Source: Yamagishiella unicocca
Lineage: Eukaryota; Chlorophyta; Chlorophyceae; Chlamydomonadales; Volvocaceae
Assembly (NCBI GenBank): GCA_003116995.1
Contig: BDSL01000037.1
Coordinates: forward strand, 124,001-188,000
Reading direction: 5' to 3'
Length of the DNA stretch: 64,000 bases
The notes below the pieces were generated by a model. It searched no databases, was not told where the DNA came from, and was given only the letters and a program-made list of their open reading frames with translations. This document shows, piece by piece, positions 1-11,600 of the stretch. The position numbers were made by a program, and so were the translations under genes. Position 1 is the stretch's first letter. Every line of letters begins with the position of its first letter.

Positions 1-2247
1 GTGCCACCTCGTGACTGGCTGGCTTCATGTGCGTCCCCTTCACCCTGGCCGCCAGGTTGGCACCGTGGGCGGCCCAGCAGCCGGCACCGGCGGGGGTCTG
101 AAGGACATGTGGGCCGTCAGCTTCCGGGACGCCCCCGACCAGATGTTCCTGCTGGTACGACCAGAACACAAGGTACGAGACAGCCGGCGCTGGGTTACGG
201 AGTGCGGCAGCCCCAACCCCCGGTTGTGGGAGAGGAGCCGTTGGGCTGGTGGTTCGGGTCGGGTTCAGGTGGGGGTGAGGCTTCAGCCGGTGTTCCGTTC
301 GGTGCTGCCAGGGCGTTGACTCTTCAGCTGGGGCTATTGGCGGTGTCCTTGTCGAGGGCCCCCATCCGTGCTATAAGGTCCTCGTGGCCTTGGCTCTTTG
401 TCGAGGGCCCCCATCCGTGCTATAAGGTACTGACTAGCCTCTTTTTATTCATCTCGTCCTCGTCATTGGAGCTACTTCGTATTGATTGCTCACTGCCGCG
501 CCAGGGGCTGGTTGTGTTAGACCTGATGGCGATGGAGATTAAGCGGAGAAGGGTTTTATGAGAGAATCCGCGAATCCAAGGGGTGGGGAACGAGGTCAGC
601 CGCACGACTTGGTCGGGTGGCGCTAAGCGACCCTCCGCGCTGGCGGGCGCCCCACTGGACTGACCTAACTAACCAACTGAACCAGCTCAACCAACCCAAC
701 CAACCCAACCACCCGGCGCGCGCAGGTGCTCGAGTGCGAGAGCGCCGTGACGCGACTGCTGGAAAAGAAACTCGAGTACGGCAAGCAGATGAGCGTACGG
801 CTGGAGGTACGGCGTCATCGTCGTATTGCTCCTGCCCGCACCCTTCCACCACCTTACGTCCTAAGCGCGTCTTTAACAAGCTTCCCTGCCTAGCCATTAC
901 CTTTCCTCCTTTTCAGCCTCACGGTTTTCCTTCCCTAACCCGCGGCCAGGGCCACACCTACAGCAAGGGCGACTTCCTGCTCCGACTGTGTACGGCAACG
1001 CAGGCAATTCACTCCACGCAGGTGGGTCGGTGGGTCGGTGGGCTGGCGTCCCGCGGAGAACAGTGCTGCTGCTGCTGGTGGGATTGCTGCTGGTGGGATT
1101 GCTGCTGGTGCTGTGCTGGTGATTTGAAGCATGGCGATGTTGGTGTTGAAATTGGTGTTGACGTTGATGATGTCTGTGACGTTGATGATGTCTGTGACGT
1201 TGATGATGTCTGTGACGTTGATGATGTCTGTGACGTTGATGATGTCTGTGACGTTGTTGATTTTGTCAGTGTTCACTTTACTTCCCCGCGCGAAAGCGCA
1301 AATCATCTCTCTAACTTCCCCGCTTCGTCCCACGTTCCCACTCCCTCTCTCTCTCTCCCTCGCGCGCGCGCGCTTCGCACCCCACCATACACCGCAACCC
1401 GTAACGCAAGGCCCTCCTGGGCCACTGTCTTGAGGTGGAGTACCTTCCGGTCAGCAGCATGGCGTCCGCGGAGGGCATGATGGCCGAGTTCGTGGAGCTG
1501 CTACGGCAGGTGCTGGCGGCGATGGAGGGGCGCGGAGGGCGGCAGAGCGGAGGAGGAGGAGGAGGTTCGGGACTCCAGTAAGTGGTTTCGGGGAAGACCC
1601 GCGGGTGCGAGAACAACCGTTTAGAAGAGACGGGGTGGGCAGGCAGCTTGGGCAGTGAAGTGTCAGTTTTGCCCCTAAGCCTCGAGTAGAGCGCGCCGCG
1701 GATGCATCGTGTAGGATTTACTCCGGTGGACACAAAAGACACAACGATGCAGACAGCCATCGTGCGTTGTGTGCGCATGTGCGCCGGGCTGGGTGTCCAA
1801 GCGCCTCCGTGCCTCGATCAGGCGTCATGATGAACCCGGCGTGTCCCGCTAGAGGCCTCCTCCTCCTCCTCCTCCTCCTCCTCCGCCTCCTCCTCCTCCT
1901 CTTCCTCTTCTGCTGTACTCGTCCTCCTCCTCGTCCTCTTCCTCCTTCTCCTCCTCCTCCTCCTCCTCCTCTTCCTCCTCCTCCTCTTCCTCTTCTGCCG
2001 TACTCATCCTGCCGTACTCATCCTGCCGCCCCCTCCGCCGCCTTGTCCGCGATGCTCCTGCGCCAGGCTGGAGCTCGTGAGGCCATCGTACGAAAAGTAC
2101 GGCTTGTCCAGCATGCCGTACGGCCGCACGCACGCCGCCGTTGCGTACAGCGAACTGGTGTTAGCTCTGCTGAACAGCTCCGCGGCGGCGGCAGCAGCGC
2201 AGCAGCAGCAGCAACAACAAGCACAACAGCAGCAACAACAACACGCT

Positions 2248-2282
<35 letters not shown>

Positions 2283-2295
2283 AGCAGCCAAATGA
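1..2295 (+). CDS. MED20: Mediator of RNA polymerase II subunit 20, C-terminal part (5' end outside window)
   Basis: Mediator head-module subunit that helps link transcription factors to RNA polymerase II in the nucleus. Exons read from splice signals: about 56-172, 726-806, 950-1021, 1411-1577, 2067-2295 (stop TGA 2293-2295); all four junctions keep phase (0,0,0,2). The conceptual product follows plant MED20: RPEHKVLECESAV aligns without gaps to the plant strand before the EK helix, GDFLLRLC matches the GDFQLRVG strand, VEYLPVSSM matches VEYLPISSM, and YGLSSMPYGRTHAAVAY matches the final YGL...HTAVQYA helix. The second exon codes exactly 27 residues, as in the remembered plant sequence. Odd: the last exon continues into a run of Ala and then about 30 Gln interrupted by Ala and His (about 2190-2292), absent from plant and animal MED20 as I know them. 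The start of the first visible exon is uncertain. Family assignment is firm; it rests on remembered homologues, not a search. Confidence 0.9.
343..425. repeat. direct duplication in MED20 intron
   Basis: A segment of about 30 bp (core gagggcccccatccgtgcta) occurs twice in tandem within the intron between 172 and 726. No coding sense. Confidence 0.7.
1160..1256. repeat. 18-bp minisatellite in MED20 intron
   Basis: About five copies of gttgatgatgtctgtgac in head-to-tail order inside the intron 1022-1410. The unit is a multiple of three, so both strands stay open, which gives misleading short frames here. Confidence 0.85.
1856..2000. repeat. (TCC)n-rich tract in MED20 intron
   Basis: Interrupted TCC/TTCC trinucleotide repeat in the last intron of MED20, directly upstream of its acceptor at 2066. 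On the other strand it would read as poly-Glu; no gene is inferred. Confidence 0.85.
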
Positions 2296-2577
2296 GGTGC
2301 CCAGCACCGCATGTAGGCGTGTGGGGATGGCGGCGGGGTTCTCTTCTGTAGACGGGCTTGGATGTGATTCTGGTGCGGCGGGGAGGGAACTATCGAGACC
2401 GACGGCTTCAGGGAAGCATAGCTGTTGACGGCTCCAGGGAGGCATAGCTGTTGACGGCACACAGCGTTGCCAGGCGCTGTGTGCCGCTCTAGGCTGTAGC
2501 TGCTGCTGCTGCCGGCGCTGCTGCTGCTGCTGCTGCATGTCGGGAACCTGACACTGGGCGCATCTCGATGGGCCTAC

Positions 2578-2582
2578 TGTAA
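2578..2582 (+). promoter_or_regulatory. candidate UGUAA polyadenylation signal for MED20
   Basis: TGTAA lies 283 nt after the MED20 stop. UGUAA is the usual poly(A) signal of volvocine algae. Position fits a normal algal 3' UTR, but other weak candidates exist. Confidence 0.45.
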
Positions 2583-3754
2583 CGCGATCCATTCATTTCG
2601 ACGAAATTCCCGCTGGCACCACAGACACGGCGACAGCTACAGATCTGAATCTCCACCGGGGCGTGTGATCCTCGTACTATTTCAATGCACCTCATACCCA
2701 TCCGGACAGCCCATCACCTTGCCTATGTCCGGATGACCGGATCCGAGTGAGTTGGTTACAGTTTGCTTATAAGGGGGTTCTCCCTTCGCGAGTCATGAGG
2801 TCCAGGATCCTGGATGTGCAGCTCAACGTAGCGGCTCGTGGAGGGGAAGCTCTGTCCAGATGTGCATATAAGCTCCGAGCTGTGCATCTTAATCGACAAG
2901 AAGGGACAGAGAAATACACACACGTGAAACATGGACACCCCAAATACCAAGTCCCCTGGTCAACCACACGGCATATCCCTTTACGGCACCACACCTGTTC
3001 TAGTGGCATGCGATGTATGCATTCTGCATTACGCGACCCACTCACCTGGGGCCCACTGTACCAGTTACCCATATAACCTATGATAGGACGGATCGAAGAA
3101 TTAAAAATCAAGGTTACCATCAAGTCTGGCCCACCACAATACGGGTCACTCGGCCTCCGCCCGCCTCGATCAGCCACGTCCGCAACTGTATGAAGTGCCT
3201 TCGCGAACATCTTGAGCAGCACGCCAAACCCAATACACTGCCCACTTTCGCAATAACTAATATGGAGAACCGCGCGCATCGTGGCGCCATCCGCCCCTCA
3301 AGCACTGGTTGCCCTGAACAAGTGGGTATGAATAAAACGACGTCGGATTGCGCAGCCGCGGTGGGTGGGTTCTGCGCCTTGCGCAAATAGCCCCACATGT
3401 TGCACGTCCCCTTCAAGGCGCAGGCTCATCAGTGACGCCACGCCGCCCGGTGGCCCAACCTTTCGGTCTGGGGGCCCCCTGTAACAATTACCACTACCAC
3501 GCCGCCCATCGCAGGAAAAACAACACCCTTACCACTGCAACCGTTACAACAACCCTTACCCCCAACGCACTGTTTCCCCCAGCCATGTACTTATATCACC
3601 ACCACCACGCCCATATAAATGACTGCATGAATGGGCCTACATGATCTTAATGTTCGTGGAAGCAAGCACCAATGAACTTCAATGCACGCCTATCGTGTAA
3701 GGTGCGCCTGGTTTCGGAGGTGTAAGTGTCCTAGGTCAGGCCCTGGCGCGCCAC

Positions 3755-3759
3755 TTACA
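3755..3759 (-). promoter_or_regulatory. candidate UGUAA polyadenylation signal for the giant minus-strand gene
   Basis: TTACA on the plus strand (TGTAA on the minus) about 300 nt past the stop codon at 4058-4060. Spacing is plausible; no cleavage site can be seen. Confidence 0.35.
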
Positions 3760-4057
3760 ACCGATATTCTGGCGATGTGTCCGATGGCTCTACCGTTTGC
3801 CCTGGAGTCCCCTTTGGCGGTTACCACCACCAATACTACAAAAATTACCGGCCCAGGAAGGGCCCCTTCGGCCCTCCCTGGACCCTCCGCTCGCGAGACT
3901 GCGGGACATGGACGAGCACGCGGGCCCTAGGCGGCGGAAGGCTGACTTCGGGGAGAACCGTAACGCGCTAATTTGCGTGGCGGCAGTAGTGTGTGTGTGT
4001 GGGGGGGGGGGCCGCTGTGAGGGCCGCCAAGACGCCGTCATCCTCGTGCTCCAGCTC

Positions 4058-5611
4058 TCAGCCCTGCTGCCCGCTGTCCCTCAAAGTCAGTGACGCCTGG
4101 GCGCGGGTTTGTGAGCTGGTGGTGCTGGCTGCGTCGACACCGTTATTACCGTTGCCGCTACGGCTACCGATGGCGGCGGAGCCAGTGCCGTCGCCGCTGC
4201 CGTTGTTACAGTTTGCGGTCCCCTCAGTGAGGCTGTGCACTCTGTTGCTCCGGATCCTCTGGGTGGTCCTTGACCCGCCCAGCGCGCTGCCCTCCCGCTC
4301 AACCCCGCCGCTGAGGGACGCGGTCGCGCGCGGCGTGCCGACAGGAGACTGGGGCCTCGGAGAGGCCCAGCCCTGGGCTTGAACGGGAGCAGAGGGCTCA
4401 GCTGCCGGGGCTGCGGCGCCGCCGTCGCCTCCGGCGGCAGTGACCGCTTGGCGCCGCCGGCGCCTCAATAGCACCACCGCCGCCACCACCACCACGATGA
4501 TCAGCAGCAAGCCGACGGCGCCACCAACCGCGCCGCCGATAATGGCGGCCTTGTTCTTGTCGTTCCCGTCGTCGACCTCCGTCGTCGCTCCAGGGGAGGT
4601 GATGACGGACGACTGCGCGACAACGTACGTGCCCACCGCGCTGACGTCACAGGCCAGCCTGCCGCTGACGGTGTCGTACACTGCCGTGACGGCGCCGCCG
4701 CCGGACTGCACGCCCGTCAGGCTGCCGGCGACGGCGTTGGTGGTGACGTTGTACGACAGGCAGGTCGTCAGCTTGAGGCTGTTGTAGCCGGGTGCCGGGA
4801 TGGTGAGCTTCAGGTAGTTGGTGCTGCCGTCCAGGGAGGGTGGCGAGGCGGCGGCGTCCGGTCCGGCGTTCCAGGTCACCGTTGTTAAGCCGCCGAGGAG
4901 CGTCACAGTGGAGGGCAGGCTGGCGGCCAGTGCGGCGGTAAGCCCCGCGGCGGCGGACGGCGCGTACTGCAGGTCGATGCCGTACCCGGTGGCGGCGGTG
5001 GCGGCGCCGCCAGCAAGCACCAGTTCCCCATCCACGCTCGAGGTCGTGCTGGAAGCTAAGCGGGTGCTGGCGGCGGCGGCGGCGGGGTCGGCGTCCGCCA
5101 CGGCTTCCGGCCCCGCGCTGAGCTGTACGACAGTTTTAGCGGCGCTGCTCGACGCCGTGGGTATCGCCGCCGCCGACACGAACACGCCGCTGTCGCCGGT
5201 CGCCAGGTAAGGCCCTCGTGGCACCGCTTGGCGGCCCAGCGCGTCGCCAATCAGGTCGGCCACGTAGATGAGGTCCCGGAGCCGGGCCCAGGCGGTTGCC
5301 GTGGTGGTTGCCGCGGTGGTTGTGGTGGTTGTGGTGGTTGGCGCGGCGGCGCTCTCCAGCACCGCGCGCCTGCTGGCTGAGCCGGACGCGCTGGGCAGGG
5401 CAGCGCCCATCAACCGGCACAGCTGCGTCACAAAGCTGGTGATGGCGGCGGTGCCGCCGCCGTCGGCGTCGCTGACGCCTGTGGCGTTGACGCCGCCGGG
5501 CAGGGTTTGAACCGCCGACTTGACGGCGTTCATGAAGGCCTCCTTGGCGTCGTCAGGTAGCGAGGAGGCGCTGGACGCGAGGGAAGCCATGGCCGCGATC
5601 GCTTGAGGCGC
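4058..5611 (-). CDS. giant gene, last exon: juxtamembrane region, TM helix, cytoplasmic tail
   Basis: The exon starts after CCGAAG at 5611 in phase 0. It holds about 350 extracellular residues rich in Ala, Thr and Ser, a Cys pair, then one strong transmembrane segment (about 4467-4552: [20 protein letters not shown] continuing to VLL) followed by a stop-transfer run of five Arg and a tail of about 120 residues rich in Ser, Thr, Gly and Asn, ending [12 protein letters not shown] and TGA. Topology: N-terminus outside, tail in the cytosol. No kinase or other known tail domain seen. A Thr-rich (ACC)n stretch near 5290-5340 is a coding microsatellite. Confidence 0.82.
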   Translation of the reverse strand, partial: APQAIAAMASLASSASSLPDDAKEAFMNAVKSAVQTLPGGVNATGVSDADGGGTAAITSFVTQLCRLMGAALPSASGSASRRAVLESAAAPTTTTTTTTAATTTATAWARLRDLIYVADLIGDALGRQAVPRGPYLATGDSGVFVSAAAIPTASSSAAKTVVQLSAGPEAVADADPAAAAASTRLASSTTSSVDGELVLAGGAATAATGYGIDLQYAPSAAAGLTAALAASLPSTVTLLGGLTTVTWNAGPDAAASPPSLDGSTNYLKLTIPAPGYNSLKLTTCLSYNVTTNAVAGSLTGVQSGGGAVTAVYDTVSGRLACDVSAVGTYVVAQSSVITSPGATTEVDDGNDKNKAAIIGGAVGGAVGLLLIIVVVVAAVVLLRRRRRQAVTAAGGDGGAAAPAAEPSAPVQAQGWASPRPQSPVGTPRATASLSGGVEREGSALGGSRTTQRIRSNRVHSLTEGTANCNNGSGDGTGSAAIGSRSGNGNNGVDAASTTSSQTRAQASLTLRDSGQQG

Positions 5612-8600
5612 CTTCGGTCGTGGCGCAACAGGGTTGGGTCAGCTGCCAGCCAGTAAACAGCCGGATTGGGGAGATGGATAAACAGCCGGATTGGGGAGAT
5701 GGATAAACAGCCGGATTGGGGAGATGGATAAACAGCCGGATTGGGGAGATGGATAAACAGCCGGATTGGGGAGATACCGTGGCGTCACATGACCCCCCTA
5801 GCACCCCGGCGGCAGCCAGGCTGCGCATGCTCCGCACCCCTCAATACACATGACCCCGCCAGCCCCCCGACACTACCTGCTCCGCGTCCTCCAGCGCGCC
5901 GCCGCTCAGCATGGCCTGCGCCAGCGCCAGGCTCAGGTCGCCAACCAGCTGAGAAAAGCCAGTGGAGTTGGCGCCGCTGCCGGCGGCGGCCACCAGCTGC
6001 GACATCTGGTAGGCGGCCTGGAGGAGCGTCCGTTGGTCGTTGGCCTGCGGACGCGTAAGAGTACGGCACATAGCTTGGCAACTCGGTACTCGACGTGGGG
6101 TGAGGGTGAGCGTGGAGGGTGAGCGCGAGGGCGAAAGAAACACACCCCTCCATGGGGGGTGGGGGTGATGTGTGCCTGCGCACCGGCGCCGCCGCCACCG
6201 TCACAGCATACGGATACCCTCCCCCCCCGCCCCCCACGGATTTTTCCCACGGGTTTTTCCCACGGGTTTTTCCCCGGGTTTTCCTCACAATCCTCCCACC
6301 CTCAAGCGGCGTGCCTTACCTGCAGGATATCCGTCATGTTGATGGCCGCCAGCGCCGCCGCCGCATCGAATCCCGCCGCCGGCGCCGCCACAGTGACATT
6401 GATGCGGCCGCAAGAGCGCGAGCCGCCCACGTCAATGGCGCAGCCGTACACCTGTACGACGCCCTCCGGCAGGCCCACCAGCGTCGCCGACGTCGACGCG
6501 CCCAGCTGCTGCACCACGTTCATCGCGGTCGTGACGCCGCCAGTGAGTACGACGGCCTGTCGTACGCCGAATTCGTACCGCAGCTGCTGCTGGCTGCTGG
6601 CGTCGTCGCCGGAGTCGGCCCAGCCTCGGGCTTGGAGCGTCACGGCGGCGTTGGGGAAGGTGTCGACGAGGACATCGAGAGCAAGGCAGGCGGCGGCTTC
6701 GGAGGCGGAGAGGGTGCAGTACGGCGCGCCGTTCAGCGGCACGGTGATGGCAGCGAAGCCGGTGGCGGCGGCGGCGGTGGCGGAAGCAGCGGCCGTCAGG
6801 TTGGCTGTGATGGTAATGCTGCTTCGCGCGGACGGCAGGGCGGCGGCGGGGATGGTGAGCAGGAAGGCTCCCGCGGGGAGATCGCTGTCGGTTAGGGAAG
6901 AGGCGGTTAAGGCGGTTAGGCCGGCCACGGCGGACGCCTCGGCGCTGGCCCAGGTGACGGTCACGCTGGCGGCGGCGGCGGTCGTGTCGTACGGTTCCGC
7001 CAGCTGTAGCAGAAGCTGCGTAGGAGGAGGGGCCAGGGGGCGGGGCGCACGCGCACCCACCATCAGGAGGCGTAAGACACGAGGCATTGGGTTCGACACG
7101 GGTTTGAGCATCAAGCTCGACTGACGAAGATCACAACACCTAGACGTATGCTGAAACGTGTTGCGGTGTGATCAAATTCCTCCAGGAACGTCCCTATGAA
7201 CGTACACCAGGCTCAGAAAAATTAACCTCGCCGCCCATGCGAAAACAAACAAAACGGTCATTTGCGATACTGTAACAATATGGGACGCTGTCGCATTTAT
7301 CCTGCAGCAAATTGGCCACTACACTCCTACGAATCATCTGTAGTTCTGTACTTAATACAATCAATACGCTCGTAATAATTTCATTTCGATGTTCTCAGTA
7401 CAAATAGTAACGCGTAGCACGGCCTCACGCCACACCCTCAACCCACCGAGAGGTCTCGCTCGGTGCTGTGTGGCGCCGCACACGCCGCCGAGCTGCACTG
7501 CCGAGCCAGGCTGCCCCGGGGGAAGGGGGTCGCGGCGGACCGCGGCCGGAAGGACACGGAGGTGGTGGCGTTGAGTGGTGTCGCGCCGGACACCACCTCC
7601 TTATACACCGTGACGGTGATGGTATGCCACCTGCGGCCACACGAGCGCACCAAGCCAACTGAAACCCTAAAACGATCAGTGGAAGGTTGGTTAAACCCCT
7701 AAAACACACGCACGTACACGCACAATCACACCCCTTCACTCGTTGGAACACGATGGACAGACGCCCCTCACGCCCCGCCTCTCACAACGTCGGGGTGGAG
7801 TGCTTCGGCGGTCATGTCGTACGTAAGTTGTACGACACGCAGAGAGAGTCACGTCGTCCTCACCTTAGGTCCAGGAGTGCTCCCCCAGCTGTCTGACCTC
7901 CCAACCCCACCCTGCGCGGCTGGTGCCGCCGATCCCCCCCCCGCCCCCACCTTCCACTGGTGCCGCCGATCCCCGCCCCCCGGCTCCCACCTTTCACTGG
8001 TGCCGCCGATCCCCGCCCCCCGGCTCCCACCTTTCACTGGTGCCGCCAATCCCCGCCCCCCGCCCCCACCTTTCACTGCTTAGCAGCCCGGCCGGCAGCG
8101 TCCATTCCCCTGGCACGCTGCTCTGATCGCCTTGTTGCGAGGAGATGAAGCAGGGGGTGGGGGAGTCCTCGCGCCTGTGTGATGGGAAGGTTTGAAGGGT
8201 TCGAAGGGTTTGGAGGGTTCGGAGGGCTTGGAGGGTTCGGAGGGCTTGGAGGGTTCGGTGGGTTTAGAGGGGTTAAGAGGTAATCAGTGGATCCGCCATT
8301 GCACATAACATGAGGGCCAAGTCCCGAACCTGATGGCCTACCTCCTACCGCCCAGCCCTCTCTGGACACACACGGAGCCCTAACTCCAAGCAAACATATC
8401 ATCCCGTGCCCCGCCGCCACTTCAACCCCGTGACCCGCCGCCATGTCAACCCCACCGGCCCCCCTTGGCCCCCCCCCTTGCCACAACCCAACCCACCTGC
8501 AATCCCACAGGTAGCGGAGGGCCGCTGCGTTGGTCGGTGAGTCGGGGTCAGAGGAGGCGGTGGCGTCTAGCACCAGAGGCGTGTCATCTAGCACATCTCC

Positions 8601-11600
8601 GGCGGGGCCAGCGAGGGTGGCGAGGGGCGGGGAGCCAGCAGCCACCGCGAGAACGTCCGCGGAGGCTGCTGCCGAGTCTGGCGGCAGGAGGACACAGGGG
8701 CACAGGGGGAGAGTCAGGCAGGGCGTCAGCTGCGGTGTTGGGAGGTGGGCGTTGGAGTGATCCCGGCAGCCGTGTTGCAAGGTTTTACTTTTGACTCCAT
8801 GTTCACAAGCCACACCATATACCGGTAACAGCCACGCCGGGAAATGCAAGCCGGCTGTTCTTCAGCCTTGGGGATTCAGCCTTGGGGATTTTTATAAAAA
8901 CCCCCCGCCCTCCAGCCCCGCCACCCCCCCGCTCCAGCCCGCACCCCCCCGCCCTCCAGCCCCGCCACCCCCCTCCAGCCCCGCCACCCCCCCTCCAGCC
9001 CGCACCCCGCCGCTCCAGCCCGCACCCCCCCGCCCTCCAGCCCCGCACCCCCCCCTCCAGCCCGCACCCCCCCCTCCAGCCCCGCCACCCCCCGCTCCAG
9101 CCCCGCCACCCCCCCGCTCCAGCCCCGTCACCCCCCCGCTCCAGCCCCGCCACCCCCCCGCTCCAGCCCGCACCCCCCCCCTCCAGCCCGCACCCCCCCT
9201 CCAGCCCGCACCTCCTGCTCCCGTGTAGGCTGCGGTGACCCGCAGGCTGATGCCCTGGCCGTGAACTGCGTTGGCGACCGGACCGCGCAGAGTCAGCGAC
9301 TGGCCTGACTGGCCGCCGGAGGGTAGGCCCGACCAGCCGCCGGGCGCAGTCCATGCCCACGTCAGCGAACGACCTGCCGTACAATACACGCGCGGTGCAA
9401 AATTTAGGGGCACCGGTCAGAGGCGTTCAGGCGTGGTGGCAAGAGGGAGCAGTGCTGCCAGCAGATGCCGGGCGCGGGCCGTCCTCGGAAGTCCTTGTAG
9501 TTTGGGTTACCGGTGTAGGTCCCTCGCAAGCAACGACCTACGGTGTACCTCTTAATCGATCGCAAATCGGCCACCATTACCGAGCTCCACGCATCCCTAG
9601 GCCTGCCCCTCATTGCTCGCCTGCATTAACCCCCCTAACCCCTTACCTTTCAACCGCCCTCTGCCGCAACCGGCCCTCGACTGGTTTCCCCTGACTCCCC
9701 TCCACCCCCGTACCCCAAACACACATGCATACCCTCTCCCGGAAACTAACACACGTTTGTCCTCTTCTTGGCTGGCCATGAGATCCCCTCCACCCGTCCA
9801 CCCGTCCACCCGTCCACCCGACCACCCGACCCCACACGCCTCCACGTGTGCCAACCCACCCCACCCCCGCGCCCCTCCCCCCCGCCCCTGCCCCTCCCGC
9901 CCCTGCCCCCTGCGCCCCTCCCCCCCGCGCCCCTCCCCCCCGCCCCTGCCCCTCCCGCCCCTGCCCCTCCCGCCCCTCCCCCCCGCCCCCCTCATCCGCG
10001 CGCCCCTCCCCCCCGCCCCCCTCATCCACGCGCCCCTCCCCCCGCCCCCTCATCCACGCGCCCCTCCCCCCCGCCCCCCTCATCCGCGCGCCCCTCCCCC
10101 CCGCCCCCCTCATCCACGCGCCCCTCCCCCCGCCCCCCTCATCCGCGCGCCCCTCCCCCCGCCCCCCTCATCCACGCGCCCCTCCCCCCCGCCCCCCTCA
10201 TCCGCGCTCAGCGCTCACCCTTGCAGCCTCCTCCCGCGACCTCGCCTGACAGCCGCAGCCCTGAGCTGATGCGGAACTGCTGCACCGCCGGGCCCGTCAC
10301 CGCCACCACCGGCGCGGGGTTGCTCGAAACCACGAGGACGCTGGCGGTCGTTGTGCCGGAGGTGTTCAGCCACGAGGTTAGCGTGACCTGCGTGCACAGT
10401 GTCAAGGCGAAGTCACACCGACCAGATCCCGTGCGTTACTAGAAGTACCTAACGCCAAGGGGGAGGTCCTGCGTTCGAGTCTCGCGTGGGCCACCTAACA
10501 CTGTTCAACAGACTGAACGAAAAGAAAAGGAATGGGGTCGGACTTGCTTGGCAGCCGACCTACCATGCGCATCGTTGCAATCAACTGTCAATGGCCAATG
10601 CAAAAGATATCAGCTCAACTCGGATTCAGAGACCGAGCTACACCCAACAAGGAGAAAACCTCTGCGCTCTTATGCGTTCCTCGCAGTCCTATGTACGACA
10701 ATGCCGTACACAGTCGTCGTACGCACCTGCAGACGGTACTGCACGTCGTCCTCCAGGGAGGCCTGCTCCGAATCCTCGAGGGTCAGGCGCAGGCGGTCGC
10801 TGACGGGGCGGGGGGTGAAGGGGGGTAGAGGCGGGTAAAGGGGGGTAGAGGCGGGTAAAGGGGGGTAGAAGCGGGTAAAGGGGGGTAGAAGCGGGTAAAG
10901 GGGGGTAGAAGCGGGTAAAGGGGGGTAGAGGCGGGTAAAGGGGAGTAGAAGCGGGTAAAGGGGGAAACGGGGGTGAAGGGGGCGGGGACACTAGGCGATT
11001 TTGCGCAGTTCGTTTGCGGGTGTGGTAACAAGTACGGCACAGGTAGGGAAACTAAACCAGTAAGAGCGAACCTTCCTCAGGAGAGCCCGGCACCGCAAAA
11101 TAACGTAATCGATTGCAAAACACCGTAATCAGGCCATTAAAAAGAAATACAAGGTGCGTGCAACAGTACGACAGCCACCGCGCTGCATTGAACCCTATAA
11201 CCCTCAACCCGCCGGCCCCCCCTGTTGCCCCGCCCCCCCGCCCCGGGCCCCCCCGCCCGCCTCGGCCTCACGCACCTGACGTCCGGCAGCGCGTTCGTAC
11301 GGTCCACGGCAGCCTGCAGCGCGGCGCGGCCGGCGGCGCTGCCGTACTCCGCGGGCACCGACCAGCTCACTCCCGCCCACCGCGCACGCCCCGTCGGGTC
11401 CACTGACTGCGAGGCGTCGAAGGTGGCGGTCTGGCTTGACGCCGCTGCTGACAGCAGAGCGCCGGCTGCGCTCTCGCAGGCCGTGCGGGAGATACTGGAA
11501 GGGCCGGTGAGCCGCGCCTGGGGGGCGACGCAGGAGGTGCAGGACACCACCTGGGGGCCCGGGGGAGGGGCGGGGGGGAAGGGAAAACACAGCGGGGGAG

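Larger units (their letters stand above)
2296..4057. other. intergenic region between convergent 3' ends
   Basis: Holds the MED20 3' UTR (CTG/CAG-rich to about 2540) and, at the right, the 3' UTR of the large minus-strand gene. I see no supported gene in 2700-3750. A Gly/Tyr/Pro-rich frame at 3777-3970 has no recognisable motif or splice context and probably lies in the 3' UTR of the minus-strand gene. Confidence 0.6.

Noticed and set aside
3777..3971. Small plus-strand gene with Gly/Tyr/Pro-rich product
   Set aside because: No splice partners, motif or start context, and it lies in the likely 3' UTR of the minus-strand gene.
10455..10497. tRNA gene (gcgttcgagtctcgc looks like a T-arm with B box)
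   Set aside because: The T-stem does not pair fully and no D-arm, anticodon arm or A box is found upstream. At most a SINE or tRNA relic in an intron.
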